Source: DASYHS01 sp035998295 (GTDB taxonomy: Bacteria; Pseudomonadota; Alphaproteobacteria; Azospirillales; Azospirillaceae). From it: a stretch of 64,000 nt of DNA. The stretch is taken from NCBI RefSeq assembly GCF_035998295.1, contig NZ_DASYHS010000216.1:19959-83958 (forward strand), written 5' to 3'. The notes beneath the pieces are model-generated. The model worked only from the letters and a program-made list of their open reading frames with translations, was not told where the DNA came from and ran no database searches. Shown here piece by piece: positions 53,364-61,604 of the stretch. The first letter of the stretch is position 1. Each line of letters begins with the position of its first letter. The position numbers and the translations under genes were made by a program.

Positions 53364-53702
53364 ATGATCACGGAAAAGCGGCAGATCATCTTCTCGAACG
53401 ATGCGCTGAAGGACGCGGTGCTGCTGTTCCGTACGATGCATCCGGACCTGGTTCCCCACGGCCAGCTTCACCGCGTCTGGGTTTCGGCCGAGCCCGAGGT
53501 CGGCGTCTACGCGCAGTTCGAGCAGCTCGGCGCCCGGCGCTACAACGAGCTCAGGCTCGGACGGCGCGAGATCGCGGCCTGTGTCATCCTTTATTGCCGC
53601 AAGCACAAGATCCCGCTGCCCCGGACAGCGGACAAGTTCCTGGAGGTCGAGGGCGGATGCGTCTCACTGGTGATCACCAAGCAGTTCAGCCCCGGTCCGT
53701 GA
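53364..53702 (+). CDS. Small conserved-looking hypothetical protein upstream of tsaD
   Basis: 112 residues with ATG at 53364. The product has an alpha/beta pattern (IFSNDALKDAVLLFRTMHPDL, LHRVWVSAEPEVGVYAQFEQL, CVILYCRKHKIPLPRTADKFLEV) and no signal or membrane segment. The stop overlaps the tsaD GTG start (GTGA at 53699-53702), so it is a translational partner of the tRNA-modification gene. I do not recognise a family. Coding status is supported by the coupling and by its Gly/Arg-balanced composition. Confidence 0.75.
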   Translation: MITEKRQIIFSNDALKDAVLLFRTMHPDLVPHGQLHRVWVSAEPEVGVYAQFEQLGARRYNELRLGRREIAACVILYCRKHKIPLPRTADKFLEVEGGCVSLVITKQFSPGP

Positions 53703-54757
53703 CCGTGCTGGGCATCGAGACGAGCTGCGACGAGACGGCGGTCGCCGTCGTCACGTCGGGGCGGGAAATCCGTTCGAACCTCGTCCTCTCGCAGCTCGCC
53801 GAGCACGGGCCCTATGGCGGCGTCGTTCCCGAGATCGCGGCACGCGCCCATCTCGAGCAGGTGGACGGGTTGATGGCGCGCGCGCTGGCCGAGGCGGGGC
53901 TGGACTTCGCCGATCTCGACGGCGTCGCCGCGACCGGCGGCCCGGGGCTGATCGGCGGCGTGATCGTCGGGGTCATGACCGCCAAGGCGGTCGCCGCCGT
54001 GCACGGACTGCCCTTCCTCGCCGTCAACCACCTGGAAGGCCATGCGCTGACCGCGCGGCTGACCGACCCGGAACTGGACTTCCCCTATCTGCTGCTGCTG
54101 GTGTCCGGCGGGCACAGCCAGTTCCTCCTGGTCGAGGGCGTCGGCCGCTACCGCAGGCTCGGCACCACGATCGACGACGCGGTCGGCGAGGCCTTCGACA
54201 AGGCGGCCAAGCTGATGGGCCTGGGATATCCCGGCGGCCCGTTGCTGGAGCGCGCGGCTGAGAACGGAGATTCCGCCCGCTTCGCCCTGCCACGCCCGAT
54301 GAAGGGCCGGCCCGGCTGCAATCTGTCCTTTTCCGGCCTGAAGACGGCCGTGCGCTTCGCCATCGAAGCCTTGCCGACGCCGCTCTCCGAGGCCGACCGG
54401 CGCGATCTTGCCGCCTCGTTCCAGGAGGCCGTGGCCGACGCGCTCGCCGACCGCGCGCGCCGCGCCGTCGCTCTGGCCCGGGCGGCGCATCCTGGGCTCC
54501 GCGCCCTGGTGGTGGCCGGCGGGGTAGCCGCCAACCGCGTGATCCGGGCGCGGCTGGCCGATCTCGCCGAAGGGGCCGGGATGCGGTTCGTGGCACCGCC
54601 GCTGTCGCTGTGCACCGACAACGGCGCCATGATCGCCTGGGCCGGGGCGGAGCGGCTGGCGATGGGCCTCGCCGACCCGCTCGACTTCGCGCCGAGGCCG
54701 CGCTGGCCGCTCGATCCGGCGGCGCCGCGCGTGACCGGCGCCGGCATCAAGGCTTGA
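53699..54757 (+). CDS. tsaD: tRNA N6-threonylcarbamoyladenosine transferase (TsaD)
   Basis: 352 residues from GTG 53699. Actin-like kinase-type fold: LGIETSCDETAVAVV, ATGGPGLIGGVIVGV, and metal-binding H111/H115 in VNHLEGH. Also LVSGGHSQFLLV, DDAVGEAFDKAAKLMGLGYPGGP, and VVAGGVAANRVIRARL. Transfers the threonylcarbamoyl group to A37 of ANN-decoding tRNAs with TsaB/E partners. Coupled to the small gene upstream; gpsA follows after four bases, a common arrangement in Proteobacteria. Confidence 0.98.
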   Translation: MTVLGIETSCDETAVAVVTSGREIRSNLVLSQLAEHGPYGGVVPEIAARAHLEQVDGLMARALAEAGLDFADLDGVAATGGPGLIGGVIVGVMTAKAVAAVHGLPFLAVNHLEGHALTARLTDPELDFPYLLLLVSGGHSQFLLVEGVGRYRRLGTTIDDAVGEAFDKAAKLMGLGYPGGPLLERAAENGDSARFALPRPMKGRPGCNLSFSGLKTAVRFAIEALPTPLSEADRRDLAASFQEAVADALADRARRAVALARAAHPGLRALVVAGGVAANRVIRARLADLAEGAGMRFVAPPLSLCTDNGAMIAWAGAERLAMGLADPLDFAPRPRWPLDPAAPRVTGAGIKA

Positions 54758-54761
54758 GCGC

Positions 54762-55772
54762 ATGACGGTCCGTTCCACCTTCCCGATCATCGGCGTCCTG
54801 GGGGCCGGGGCCTGGGGCACCGCGCTTGCCGTCGCCGCGGGCCGGGCCGGGCGGCGCGCGGTGCTGTGGGCGCGCCGCCCCGAGGCGGCCGAGGAGATCG
54901 CGCGCGACGGCGCCAACCACCGATACCTGCCGGGCATCCGCCTCGACCCGGTCCCCGCACCAACCGACGACGCATCGGATCTCGGCGCGTGCGATGCCGT
55001 GCTGCTGGCGATGCCGGCGCAGCATTTGCGCCCGGCCGTCGCGATGCTGCGCCCGCATCTGCGTCCCGGCGTTCCGGTCGTCGTCTGCGCCAAGGGCATC
55101 GAGATCGGCAGCGGCGCGTTGATGTCCGAGGTCGTCGCGGTCGAGCTGCCGTCGGCGCCGCTGGCCGTGCTGTCGGGGCCGACCTTCGCCGCGGAGGTCG
55201 CGCGCGGCCTGCCGACCGCGGTCGCGATCGCGTGCCGCGACCGGGCGCTCGGCGAGGCGCTGGCGACGGCGCTCGGAAGCCGCAGCTTCCGTCCCTACTG
55301 GAGCGACGACGTGGTCGGGACGGAGATCGGCGGGGCGGTCAAGAACGTGCTCGCGATCGCCTGCGGCATCGTCCAGGGCCGTGCGCTCGGCGACAACGCC
55401 CGCGCCGCGCTGATCACCCGCGGCCTCGCCGAGATCGGACGGCTCGGCGCGGCGCTGGGAGCGCGGCGGGAGACGCTGATGGGCCTGTCGGGGCTCGGCG
55501 ATCTGACCTTGACCTGCACGAGCCTCCAGTCGCGCAACACGTCGCTCGGGGCGGCGCTGGGCGCGGGGCGGCGGCTTGCCGACGTGCTGGCAGGGCGGCA
55601 TTCCGTCGCCGAGGGCGTGACGACCGCGCGCGCGGTGACGGCGCTCGCCGCGCGCCTCGGCGTCGACATGCCGATCTGCGCCGCGGTCGAGGCGATCCTC
55701 GACCGCGGCGCCGACATCGACGAGACCGTGACCGCGCTGACGAGCCGGCCGTTCCGGCCCGAGGGCGAATGA
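54762..55772 (+). CDS. gpsA: NAD(P)H-dependent glycerol-3-phosphate dehydrogenase
   Basis: 336 residues; reduces dihydroxyacetone phosphate to sn-glycerol 3-phosphate for phospholipid synthesis. NAD(P)-binding IGVLGAGAWGTALAV (GxGxxG at about 14-19), VLLAMPAQHLRPAV, VCAKGIE, LSGPTFAAEVARGLPTA and the catalytic Lys region EIGGAVKNVLAIACGI. ATG 54762, five bases after tsaD. A standard gene, complete. Confidence 0.98.
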   Translation: MTVRSTFPIIGVLGAGAWGTALAVAAGRAGRRAVLWARRPEAAEEIARDGANHRYLPGIRLDPVPAPTDDASDLGACDAVLLAMPAQHLRPAVAMLRPHLRPGVPVVVCAKGIEIGSGALMSEVVAVELPSAPLAVLSGPTFAAEVARGLPTAVAIACRDRALGEALATALGSRSFRPYWSDDVVGTEIGGAVKNVLAIACGIVQGRALGDNARAALITRGLAEIGRLGAALGARRETLMGLSGLGDLTLTCTSLQSRNTSLGAALGAGRRLADVLAGRHSVAEGVTTARAVTALAARLGVDMPICAAVEAILDRGADIDETVTALTSRPFRPEGE

Positions 55773-55842
55773 GGGGCATCCACTCCGTTTGCGCGGGGTG
55801 CCGCGATGCGCTACGGTCCCGTCGCAACCGAGGGAGCGAGAC

Positions 55843-56127
55843 GTGCTGTACATCATCGATTGCGTCGACAAGCCCGGCAGCGCCGCCGTCCGCAGCGCGA
55901 ACCGCGCCGAGCATCTGGCCTATCTGGAGGCCCTGGGCGACCGGCTCCACGCCGCCGGGCCCACGCTGTCGGAGGACGGACAGTCCATGACCGGCAGCCT
56001 GCTGATCATCGACTTCGCGGACCGTGCGGAGGCCGAGGGCTTCTGCGCCGGCGATCCCTACGCGAAGGCGGGGCTGTTCCAGTCGGTCACGATCCGGCCG
56101 TGGCGCCGCGTGCTGCCGCGGGGCTGA
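55843..56127 (+). CDS. YciI-family protein
   Basis: 94 residues from GTG 55843 with AGGGAGCGAG upstream. Ferredoxin-like YCII fold: LYIIDCVDKPGSAAVRSANRAEHLAYLEALGDRLHAAGP, then GSLLIIDFADRAEAEGFCAGDPYAKAGLF with the D-P-Y motif. A likely His-Asp pair is His42 region (EHLAYL) and Asp in GDPY. Known members are weakly characterised dehydrochlorinase or putative peroxide-handling proteins. Forms a small cluster with gpsA and the EVE gene. Confidence 0.9.
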   Translation: MLYIIDCVDKPGSAAVRSANRAEHLAYLEALGDRLHAAGPTLSEDGQSMTGSLLIIDFADRAEAEGFCAGDPYAKAGLFQSVTIRPWRRVLPRG

Positions 56128-56134
56128 CGACGCC

Positions 56135-56548
56135 ATGGCCTACTGGCTGTTGAAGTCGGAGCCGTTCAAGTACTCCTGGGACCGCCTCGTGACGGAGGGT
56201 CGGACCCATTGGGACGGCGTGCGCAACCATCAGGCATCCAACAACCTGAAAGCCATGAAGACCGGCGATCGCGGCTTCTTCTACCATTCCAACGAAGGGT
56301 TGGAAGTGGTCGGCGTGGTCGAGGTGGTCAAGGAATACTACCCCGACCCCTCGGACGGGTCGGGACGCTTCGGCATGGTCGACGTGGTGCCGGTGATGCC
56401 GGTGCGAACGCCGGTCACGCTGAAGCAGATCAAGGCCGACCCCGAACTGTCGGCGATGGCGCTGGTGCGCCAGTCGCGGCTGTCGGTCTGCCCCGTCAGC
56501 GAGGATCATTGGCGCAAGGTCTGCGCCCTGGCCGGCATCGACGCGTAG
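56135..56548 (+). CDS. EVE-domain protein (PUA-like fold)
   Basis: 137 residues, full EVE domain: AYWLLKSEPFKYSWDRLV, THWDGVRNHQASNNLKAMKTGDRGFFYHSNEG and VVEVVKEYYPDPSDGS. Related to YTH domains; binds modified bases in nucleic acids. Common neighbour of YciI and gpsA in alphaproteobacteria, so probably not part of the following ATPase region. ATG 56135, seven bases from the YciI stop; last gene of the cluster. Confidence 0.93.
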   Translation: MAYWLLKSEPFKYSWDRLVTEGRTHWDGVRNHQASNNLKAMKTGDRGFFYHSNEGLEVVGVVEVVKEYYPDPSDGSGRFGMVDVVPVMPVRTPVTLKQIKADPELSAMALVRQSRLSVCPVSEDHWRKVCALAGIDA

Positions 56549-56558
56549 GTGACCGGCC

Positions 56559-58301
56559 TCAGCCCGGCTGCCGGCGCGGCCGCCCACGCCGTTTGCCCCG
56601 GGACGGCGCCGGCCTGGCGCCGCTCCGCCGTCCGGCCAGCCGCGCGTGGAGGCGTTCGGCGGTCCGTCGCACCTCGGGGTTGACGTCCAGCAGCGTGCGG
56701 TCGCCGCGGACATGGGCGACGAAGGCGGCGTGCAGCGGCGCGTGGCGGTCCGATCGGCCGGTCTGCTCGAACCAGGCGATCAGGCGTTCGCCGTAGCCGC
56801 GCGCCTCGAACAGTCCCAGCAGGTACAGCAGGTCGTCCGTTGGGAACGGGCCGGACCCGCCCAGGTCGAGCACATCGCCTAGATGGCGGGCCGCGGCGCC
56901 GAAATTGTCCTCGGCGAGTTCACGCGCGGCGTCCGGCACGCGGGGGCTGGACGGGGCGGCGAAGGACGCGGCCGCTTCGGCGAGTCCCGCCCGCCCGCCG
57001 TCCTCGGCGGCAGCATCGAGGGCGTCGGCATCGCGGACGTCGGCATAGGGCGTTCCCTGATCGCCGGACGCGGGGTCCCGGGCCGCGTGACCGCGCATCA
57101 GCTTCAGGTCCTCGGCGGTGTAGAACTCCTGCAGGAAGGCGGTCAGCCATTGCATCTTCTGGCGGGTGCGCCGCGTGCCATGGCGCATCAGGTACCAGAC
57201 ATTGAAAAATCGTTCGGCGAGCTGGTAGCCGGCCCGGCTGCCCGACGTCTCCACCTCGGCAACCAGCCCGAGATTCTTCAGCCGGCTGAGCTGGGAGGAC
57301 ACGGTCGTGACCTCCACCCCCGTCGCCACCGAAAGGTCGTGCGACGTGATCGGGTCCCAGTTGAGCGCGATCGCGTCGAGGATCGAGCGCTGCAGCTCCG
57401 TCCGCAATTCCTCCACGCGCGCCTTGTAGTAGGGGGTTAGCTGGTCCAGCAGCACTTCCAGGTCGTCGAAGGCGGTATCGCTCTCCGTACGCTCGAGAAG
57501 CTGGTAGAGCAGGGCGAGGATGCGCGGGTTGCCGTCGGCCAGGGCGTGCAGTACGCGCAGCCGCTGCGGTTCGCGCCGCACGATCTCCATCACGGGCGTG
57601 CCGGCTTCGCCGCGCGCTGCCGCCAGGCGCTCCATGCAGAGCAGCGCCTCCCGTTCGTTCAGCGGGTCCAGCATGTCGATCCGGAAGAACTCGTAGAAGG
57701 CCGCCTGGGGATCACCGATCTGCCGCGGGAACCGCGACGAAGCGGCATAGACGATCGGGCCGCGGCGCGACTGCAGGATGCGGCGCAGCTTCCAGTGCTG
57801 CTCGGCCGGAAGAGCGTCGAGCACGAGGTCCAGGTTATCGACCAGCAGCACCGGCCGCCGTCCGGTCCGCGCCGCCCGGTCGAGAAAGGCGTCGGCTGCC
57901 TCGTCCGCGCCGCGCCATGCCGGCCCCCGCAACTCGCGGTCCAGCAGATCGGCCGCCTCGCCGTCGCCGGACCGTTCCAGCCAGTCCGCCAGCGCCTCTG
58001 CGCAGTTGCGCCAGAAATGATCGAGGCTGCGCACGTTGTACTGCTCTTCGCGAAAAGTCAGCGGCAGCAGCGTCCGCGCGAGGGTCGGGTCGCGGGCGAT
58101 GCCGATCGCGACGCGGCGCAGCAGGCTGGTCTTGCCCATCCCGCGCTGGCCGATGGCGACGCGGTGCCCGGCCTCGCCCTCGATCCCCATGTTCCGGAGC
58201 TGGCGCAGGAGGAACTCCAGCAGTTCCTGGCGGGCGGTGAAGCCGGCGAGGAAATCCTCCTCGCCCAGGCGCCGGGGGTCGTAGATCGCGATGCCGGTCA
58301 T
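56559..58301 (-). CDS. AAA-type ATPase with winged helix (second of pair)
   Basis: 580 residues. Walker A in AIGQRGMGKTSLL (about 49-61), Walker B in PVLLVDNLDLVL (150-161), a sensor-like AASSRFPRQIGDP segment, then a winged helix (about 305-365: LDAIALNWDPITSHDLSVATGVEVTTVSSQLSRL). A basic/low-complexity C-terminus ends in an R/K-rich tail (RGKRRGRPRRQPG), suggestive of DNA contact. Orc/Cdc6-like and STAND-like features without a clear family name. ATG 58301 overlaps the end of the upstream ATPase gene by ATGA (58298-58301). Function unknown. Confidence 0.87.
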   Translation of the reverse strand: MTGIAIYDPRRLGEEDFLAGFTARQELLEFLLRQLRNMGIEGEAGHRVAIGQRGMGKTSLLRRVAIGIARDPTLARTLLPLTFREEQYNVRSLDHFWRNCAEALADWLERSGDGEAADLLDRELRGPAWRGADEAADAFLDRAARTGRRPVLLVDNLDLVLDALPAEQHWKLRRILQSRRGPIVYAASSRFPRQIGDPQAAFYEFFRIDMLDPLNEREALLCMERLAAARGEAGTPVMEIVRREPQRLRVLHALADGNPRILALLYQLLERTESDTAFDDLEVLLDQLTPYYKARVEELRTELQRSILDAIALNWDPITSHDLSVATGVEVTTVSSQLSRLKNLGLVAEVETSGSRAGYQLAERFFNVWYLMRHGTRRTRQKMQWLTAFLQEFYTAEDLKLMRGHAARDPASGDQGTPYADVRDADALDAAAEDGGRAGLAEAAASFAAPSSPRVPDAARELAEDNFGAAARHLGDVLDLGGSGPFPTDDLLYLLGLFEARGYGERLIAWFEQTGRSDRHAPLHAAFVAHVRGDRTLLDVNPEVRRTAERLHARLAGRRSGARPAPSRGKRRGRPRRQPG

Positions 58302-59470
58302 CGCACGCCGTCCATGTGGCCGCCGTCGATGTGATAGCGCAACCAGTAACGGCGCAGCAGGCCGGAGCGGAAGCGGAACCGCGGCTCCTCGCCGTCGGGC
58401 ACCTCGGCCAGGTAGCCGTCATTGGTCAGAATGGTCAGCAGATCCCTCAGCGCCCGCATGTCCAGGCCATGCGGCGGGCCGGCCAGCCGAGCCCGCAGCG
58501 TTCCCAGCCGTTCGCCCGCCGGCTCGCGCGCGCAGGCGGCGAGGATGCTGCGCAGGGCGTCGGTCTCCGGCCGTGGAAAGTTCTTCGAGAGGTGTTCCTC
58601 CCAGGTCACGAAATAGGGGCGCCGCCCGGCGGCCAGCATGGCCTCGAAAGCGGCGTCCACGTCCGCGGGCGTGGCGAGGGGGCGGCCGCAGGGGCCGGAT
58701 GGACCGCTCGGCCGGATTTCGCGGGCGACGAGGTCGAGGTAGTAGGGCGACAGCCAGCCGAGTTCGCGCGCGAAATGAGTGAAGGCCGTCCGCTCGAGGG
58801 CGAAGGGATGGAGCACGGCCCCGCCGCTCGAAAGGAAGTCCAGGAAGGCGCTTGCCTCGTCGGGTTCGAACGGCTCGAGCGGGTAGAGGGTCAGGTCGAC
58901 GAGCGCCCCGCCGATCTCGCCGCGCTTGGCAATGGTGTCGAGGCCGATCGAGCCGGTGAACAGCCAGCGGACCCTGGAATAGCGCTGCTGCAACCGCCGC
59001 AGGCCGTAGAGGAATGCCCGCGCCCCCTCCGGGTCGTCGCGCAGGCGCGCGGCAAGGAACAGCGCCAGCTCGTCGATCAGGATCAGCGTGTCCCTGCCGC
59101 GTTCGTGAAGACCGCGGACCAGTGTTTCGGCGAAGGAGACCCAGTCCATCCGGCCCAGGGCCTCCTGCCATCCGTTGGCGAGATCCTTGGAGAAGAGCTG
59201 GTTGAGGAGCTGCCTCGCACGCCCCTCGGTCTTTTCCGCAAGGCCTTCCTGTTCCTCGATCCGGCGGCAGATCTCGAAGAGGAATTCCGTTTCCCGGCTC
59301 ATTCCCTCGACGTCGCACAGGACCGCCGTCCAGCCTCGGCCGCGAACGTCCTCGGCAACGCGGTTGATCAGCCAGGTCTTGCCGACGCGGCGGGGCGCCA
59401 GCATCAGGATGCTGCGGCCGAGGCGGAGATGGTGCAGGAGTTCCGCGCGCTCCCGGGAGCGATCGAACAT
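58298..59470 (-). CDS. AAA-type ATPase (archaeal-ATPase-like, first of pair)
   Basis: 390 residues starting at ATG 59470. Walker A in MLAPRRVGKTWLIN (23-36), Walker B in TLILIDELALFLA (128-140), and WLFTGSIGLDTIAKRG as sensor-1-like region. Belongs to the Pfam ATPase_2/archaeal-type family. The C-terminal part has a winged-helix-like segment (MRALRDLLTILTNDGYLAEVP). Upstream lie the AT-rich palindrome and GGGGAA. Co-translated with the second ATPase. No transposase, restriction or toxin gene beside it; the cellular role is unknown. Confidence 0.87.
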   Translation of the reverse strand: MFDRSRERAELLHHLRLGRSILMLAPRRVGKTWLINRVAEDVRGRGWTAVLCDVEGMSRETEFLFEICRRIEEQEGLAEKTEGRARQLLNQLFSKDLANGWQEALGRMDWVSFAETLVRGLHERGRDTLILIDELALFLAARLRDDPEGARAFLYGLRRLQQRYSRVRWLFTGSIGLDTIAKRGEIGGALVDLTLYPLEPFEPDEASAFLDFLSSGGAVLHPFALERTAFTHFARELGWLSPYYLDLVAREIRPSGPSGPCGRPLATPADVDAAFEAMLAAGRRPYFVTWEEHLSKNFPRPETDALRSILAACAREPAGERLGTLRARLAGPPHGLDMRALRDLLTILTNDGYLAEVPDGEEPRFRFRSGLLRRYWLRYHIDGGHMDGVR

Positions 59471-59479
59471 CGACGTTCC

Positions 59480-59526
59480 CCAAATACGAATTTATCCAAA
59501 GATGAATAAATTCGTATTTGGATAAA
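59480..59526. promoter_or_regulatory. AT-rich compound palindrome upstream of ATPase pair
   Basis: Perfect 16-bp inverted repeat CCAAATACGAATTTAT (59480-59495) / ATAAATTCGTATTTGG (59506-59521), 10-bp spacer. A second overlapping inverted pair TTTATCCAAA (59491-59500) / TTTGGATAAA (59517-59526). Together four half-sites with the word TTTATCCAAA. It starts ten bases upstream of the first ATPase start codon and stands out from the surrounding 70%-GC-type sequence. Likely autoregulatory operator. Confidence 0.8.
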
Positions 59527-59535
59527 TGCAAACGG

Positions 59536-59564
59536 AAAAAAGAAAACCGGGCTCGAAAGCCCGG
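59536..59564 (-). terminator. Rho-independent terminator after the 83-residue gene
   Basis: On the minus strand: CCGGGCT/AGCCCGG hairpin (loop of four, 59547-59564) followed by T-rich tract TTTTCTTTTTT (59536-59546). It ends the 83-residue gene and insulates the ATPase promoter. Confidence 0.85.
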
Positions 59565-59582
59565 CAAATCAGCTCCGCCCGA

Positions 59583-59834
59583 TCAGGAGTGGCGGGAAAG
59601 ATCGGCGGCGGCGGCTCGGAAATCCCGGGTGGCGCGGGTCATGCGCCGGGCGAGGGCCGCCGCGTCCGCGGCGCCGGCGGCATCCCCGGTGCCGCGCAGC
59701 ACCTGGTCGAGAATCATGACGCAGCTGCCGGTGCCGAGACGGGTCAACCGCCGCACGGGGTCCGAGTCGGCGGGCACGGCGCCGGCAGGCAAGGCGCCGC
59801 GCCCGATCACCGTCACTTCCGCATCACTCGACAT
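59583..59834 (-). CDS. Hypothetical protein, 83 residues
   Basis: ATG 59834 behind GGGGAAG. The product starts SSDAEVTVIGRGALPAG and has a predicted helical C-terminal half rich in Ala/Arg (ALARRMTRATRDFRAAAADL). No signal or membrane segment. I do not recognise a family. Supported as real by its Shine-Dalgarno site and its own terminator 20 bp after the stop. It lies 93 bp downstream of the chemoreceptor. Confidence 0.65.
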   Translation of the reverse strand: MSSDAEVTVIGRGALPAGAVPADSDPVRRLTRLGTGSCVMILDQVLRGTGDAAGAADAAALARRMTRATRDFRAAAADLSRHS

Positions 59835-59927
59835 GGTCTTCCCCTTCCCGGCCGCCAGCGGGCCTTCCGGGAAGGGTAACGGCTGCTCGTTAAGGGGGCG
59901 TAAACGAGCCGGAAGATAGTCGACCGG

Positions 59928-61604
59928 TCATCCTGCCCGGATCTCGGACAGGAAGCGGTCGACCTCGCCCGCCAGGCTGCGCGACTGGCCGGTCAGGCCC
60001 TGCGCCGCGTCGAGCACCGTGCCCGCGGCTTTGCCGGTCGTATCGGCAGTCCGCGTCACGTCGGTGATCGTGTCGGAGACCGAACGCGTTCCCGCCGCCG
60101 CCATTTCGACCGCGCGCGCGATCTCCTGGGTCGCGGCGCTCTGCTCCTCGACCGCGGCCGCGATCATCGCGGTGATCTCGTTGATCTCGCCGATGGTGCG
60201 GCCGATCCCCTGGATGGCGCCGGCTGCATCCTTGGTCACGGTCTGCATCGTGCCGATCTGGCTCGCGATCTCCTCCGTCGCTTTGGCGGTCTGGTTCGCC
60301 AAGCTCTTGACCTCGCTGGCCACGACCGCGAAGCCCTTGCCGGCTTCGCCGGCCCGCGCGGCTTCGATGGTCGCGTTCAGCGCCAGCAGATTGGTCTGAT
60401 TCGCGATGTCGTTGATCAGCCTGACCACTTCGCCGATGCGCTCGGCGCTTTCCATGAGGCTCTGGACCGTGGCGTTGGTGCGTTCCGCGTCGGAGACGGC
60501 GCGGCCTGCGATGGAGGCGGACTGCCCGACCTGGCCCGCGATCTCGTTGATGGAGCCGGCGAGCTGGGCGGCCGAGACGGAGACGGACTGCACGTTGTCG
60601 AGCGCGGCCTCGGCGCCTGACGCCGCCTCGCCGGAGCGTCGGGCGGCCTGGCCGGCGACGTCCGCCATGGAGGCCGCCGTCTCCGCCATGCGGTCGGACG
60701 CGTCGCCGATCTCGCGGACGAGGCGGCTGACGGTGCCCTGGAACCGGTCGGCCAGCGCGAGCAGGGCATCGCGCTTCTCCCGCTCGGCGCGCTGGGTTTG
60801 TGCTTCCTGCTCGGAATGCAGCAGTTCGATCTTGCGGGCGTTGTCGCGGAAGACGCGGACCGCCGCCGCCATGGCGCCGATCTCGTCGCGGCGGTCGGCG
60901 CCGGGCACCTCGACCGAACTGTCGCCCCGGGCGAGCTGCGCCATCGCCGCCGACATCGCGCGCAGCGGACGGACGGTGAACCGCCCGAGCAGGAGGTTGA
61001 GAACGATGAGCTGGCCGACGAGGACGATCATCGACATCGCGGTCTGGTTGACCAGCGCGGTCCGTATGGCCGCGTTCTGGCGATGGAGGCTCCAGGCGAT
61101 CATGAGCGTGCCGGTGATCTGGGTGCCGCGCAGGTTGGTGACCGGCGTGGCGACGATCAGGTGACTGGCCGTCGTCATCGTCAGGGTGCCCGACCCTTCC
61201 AGGACCTGCTTCAGCAACGCCTTCTCCTCGCCGAGCGCGTAAGGCGGCAGGGTCTCGTGCTGGAACTCGATGAGCACGCTGCCGTCGGCATGGGTGGCGT
61301 AGACGGCCGCGAGTTCGGTGCCCTCGACCCTGGCGAGGGGAAGGAACTCGCTCTCGATCGCAGCGCCGTCGTGCCCGGAGACGCCGATGCGGATCGCCGT
61401 CGCCAGCATTTCCGACTTCGTGCGTGCGCTCGCCGTCGCCTGGTCGATCAGGCTGGCGCGCTGCTCGACGGCCTGGAGGCCCACGATCAGCACGAAGCCG
61501 AGTACGATGGCGGCGGTGAATGCAGCCGTCACCTTTCGGCCGACGGTCCAAAAGCCGCGCCTGGCGGCAAGGGCCGTCTCCGGCGCGTTCATGTCAGCGG
61601 TCAT
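59928..61604 (-). CDS. Methyl-accepting chemotaxis protein
   Basis: 558 residues from ATG 61604, after GGAGG. One N-terminal transmembrane helix (about 25-45), a small periplasmic sensor (about 45-180, single-Cache-like) and a second helix (about 182-205). A HAMP domain follows, then the signalling domain with the highly conserved hairpin INDIANQTNLLALNATIEAARAGEAGKGFAVVASEVKSLANQT. Senses an external ligand of unknown type and controls CheA. Lacks an obvious CheR-tether pentapeptide at its end. Divergent from acs across 452 bp. Monocistronic or with the small gene downstream. Confidence 0.95.
   Translation of the reverse strand: MTADMNAPETALAARRGFWTVGRKVTAAFTAAIVLGFVLIVGLQAVEQRASLIDQATASARTKSEMLATAIRIGVSGHDGAAIESEFLPLARVEGTELAAVYATHADGSVLIEFQHETLPPYALGEEKALLKQVLEGSGTLTMTTASHLIVATPVTNLRGTQITGTLMIAWSLHRQNAAIRTALVNQTAMSMIVLVGQLIVLNLLLGRFTVRPLRAMSAAMAQLARGDSSVEVPGADRRDEIGAMAAAVRVFRDNARKIELLHSEQEAQTQRAEREKRDALLALADRFQGTVSRLVREIGDASDRMAETAASMADVAGQAARRSGEAASGAEAALDNVQSVSVSAAQLAGSINEIAGQVGQSASIAGRAVSDAERTNATVQSLMESAERIGEVVRLINDIANQTNLLALNATIEAARAGEAGKGFAVVASEVKSLANQTAKATEEIASQIGTMQTVTKDAAGAIQGIGRTIGEINEITAMIAAAVEEQSAATQEIARAVEMAAAGTRSVSDTITDVTRTADTTGKAAGTVLDAAQGLTGQSRSLAGEVDRFLSEIRAG

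Noticed and set aside
56135..58301. EVE gene as part of an anti-phage island with the ATPases
   Set aside because: The EVE gene is in the common gpsA-YciI-EVE cluster on the opposite strand and convergent with the ATPases, so a joint function is not supported.
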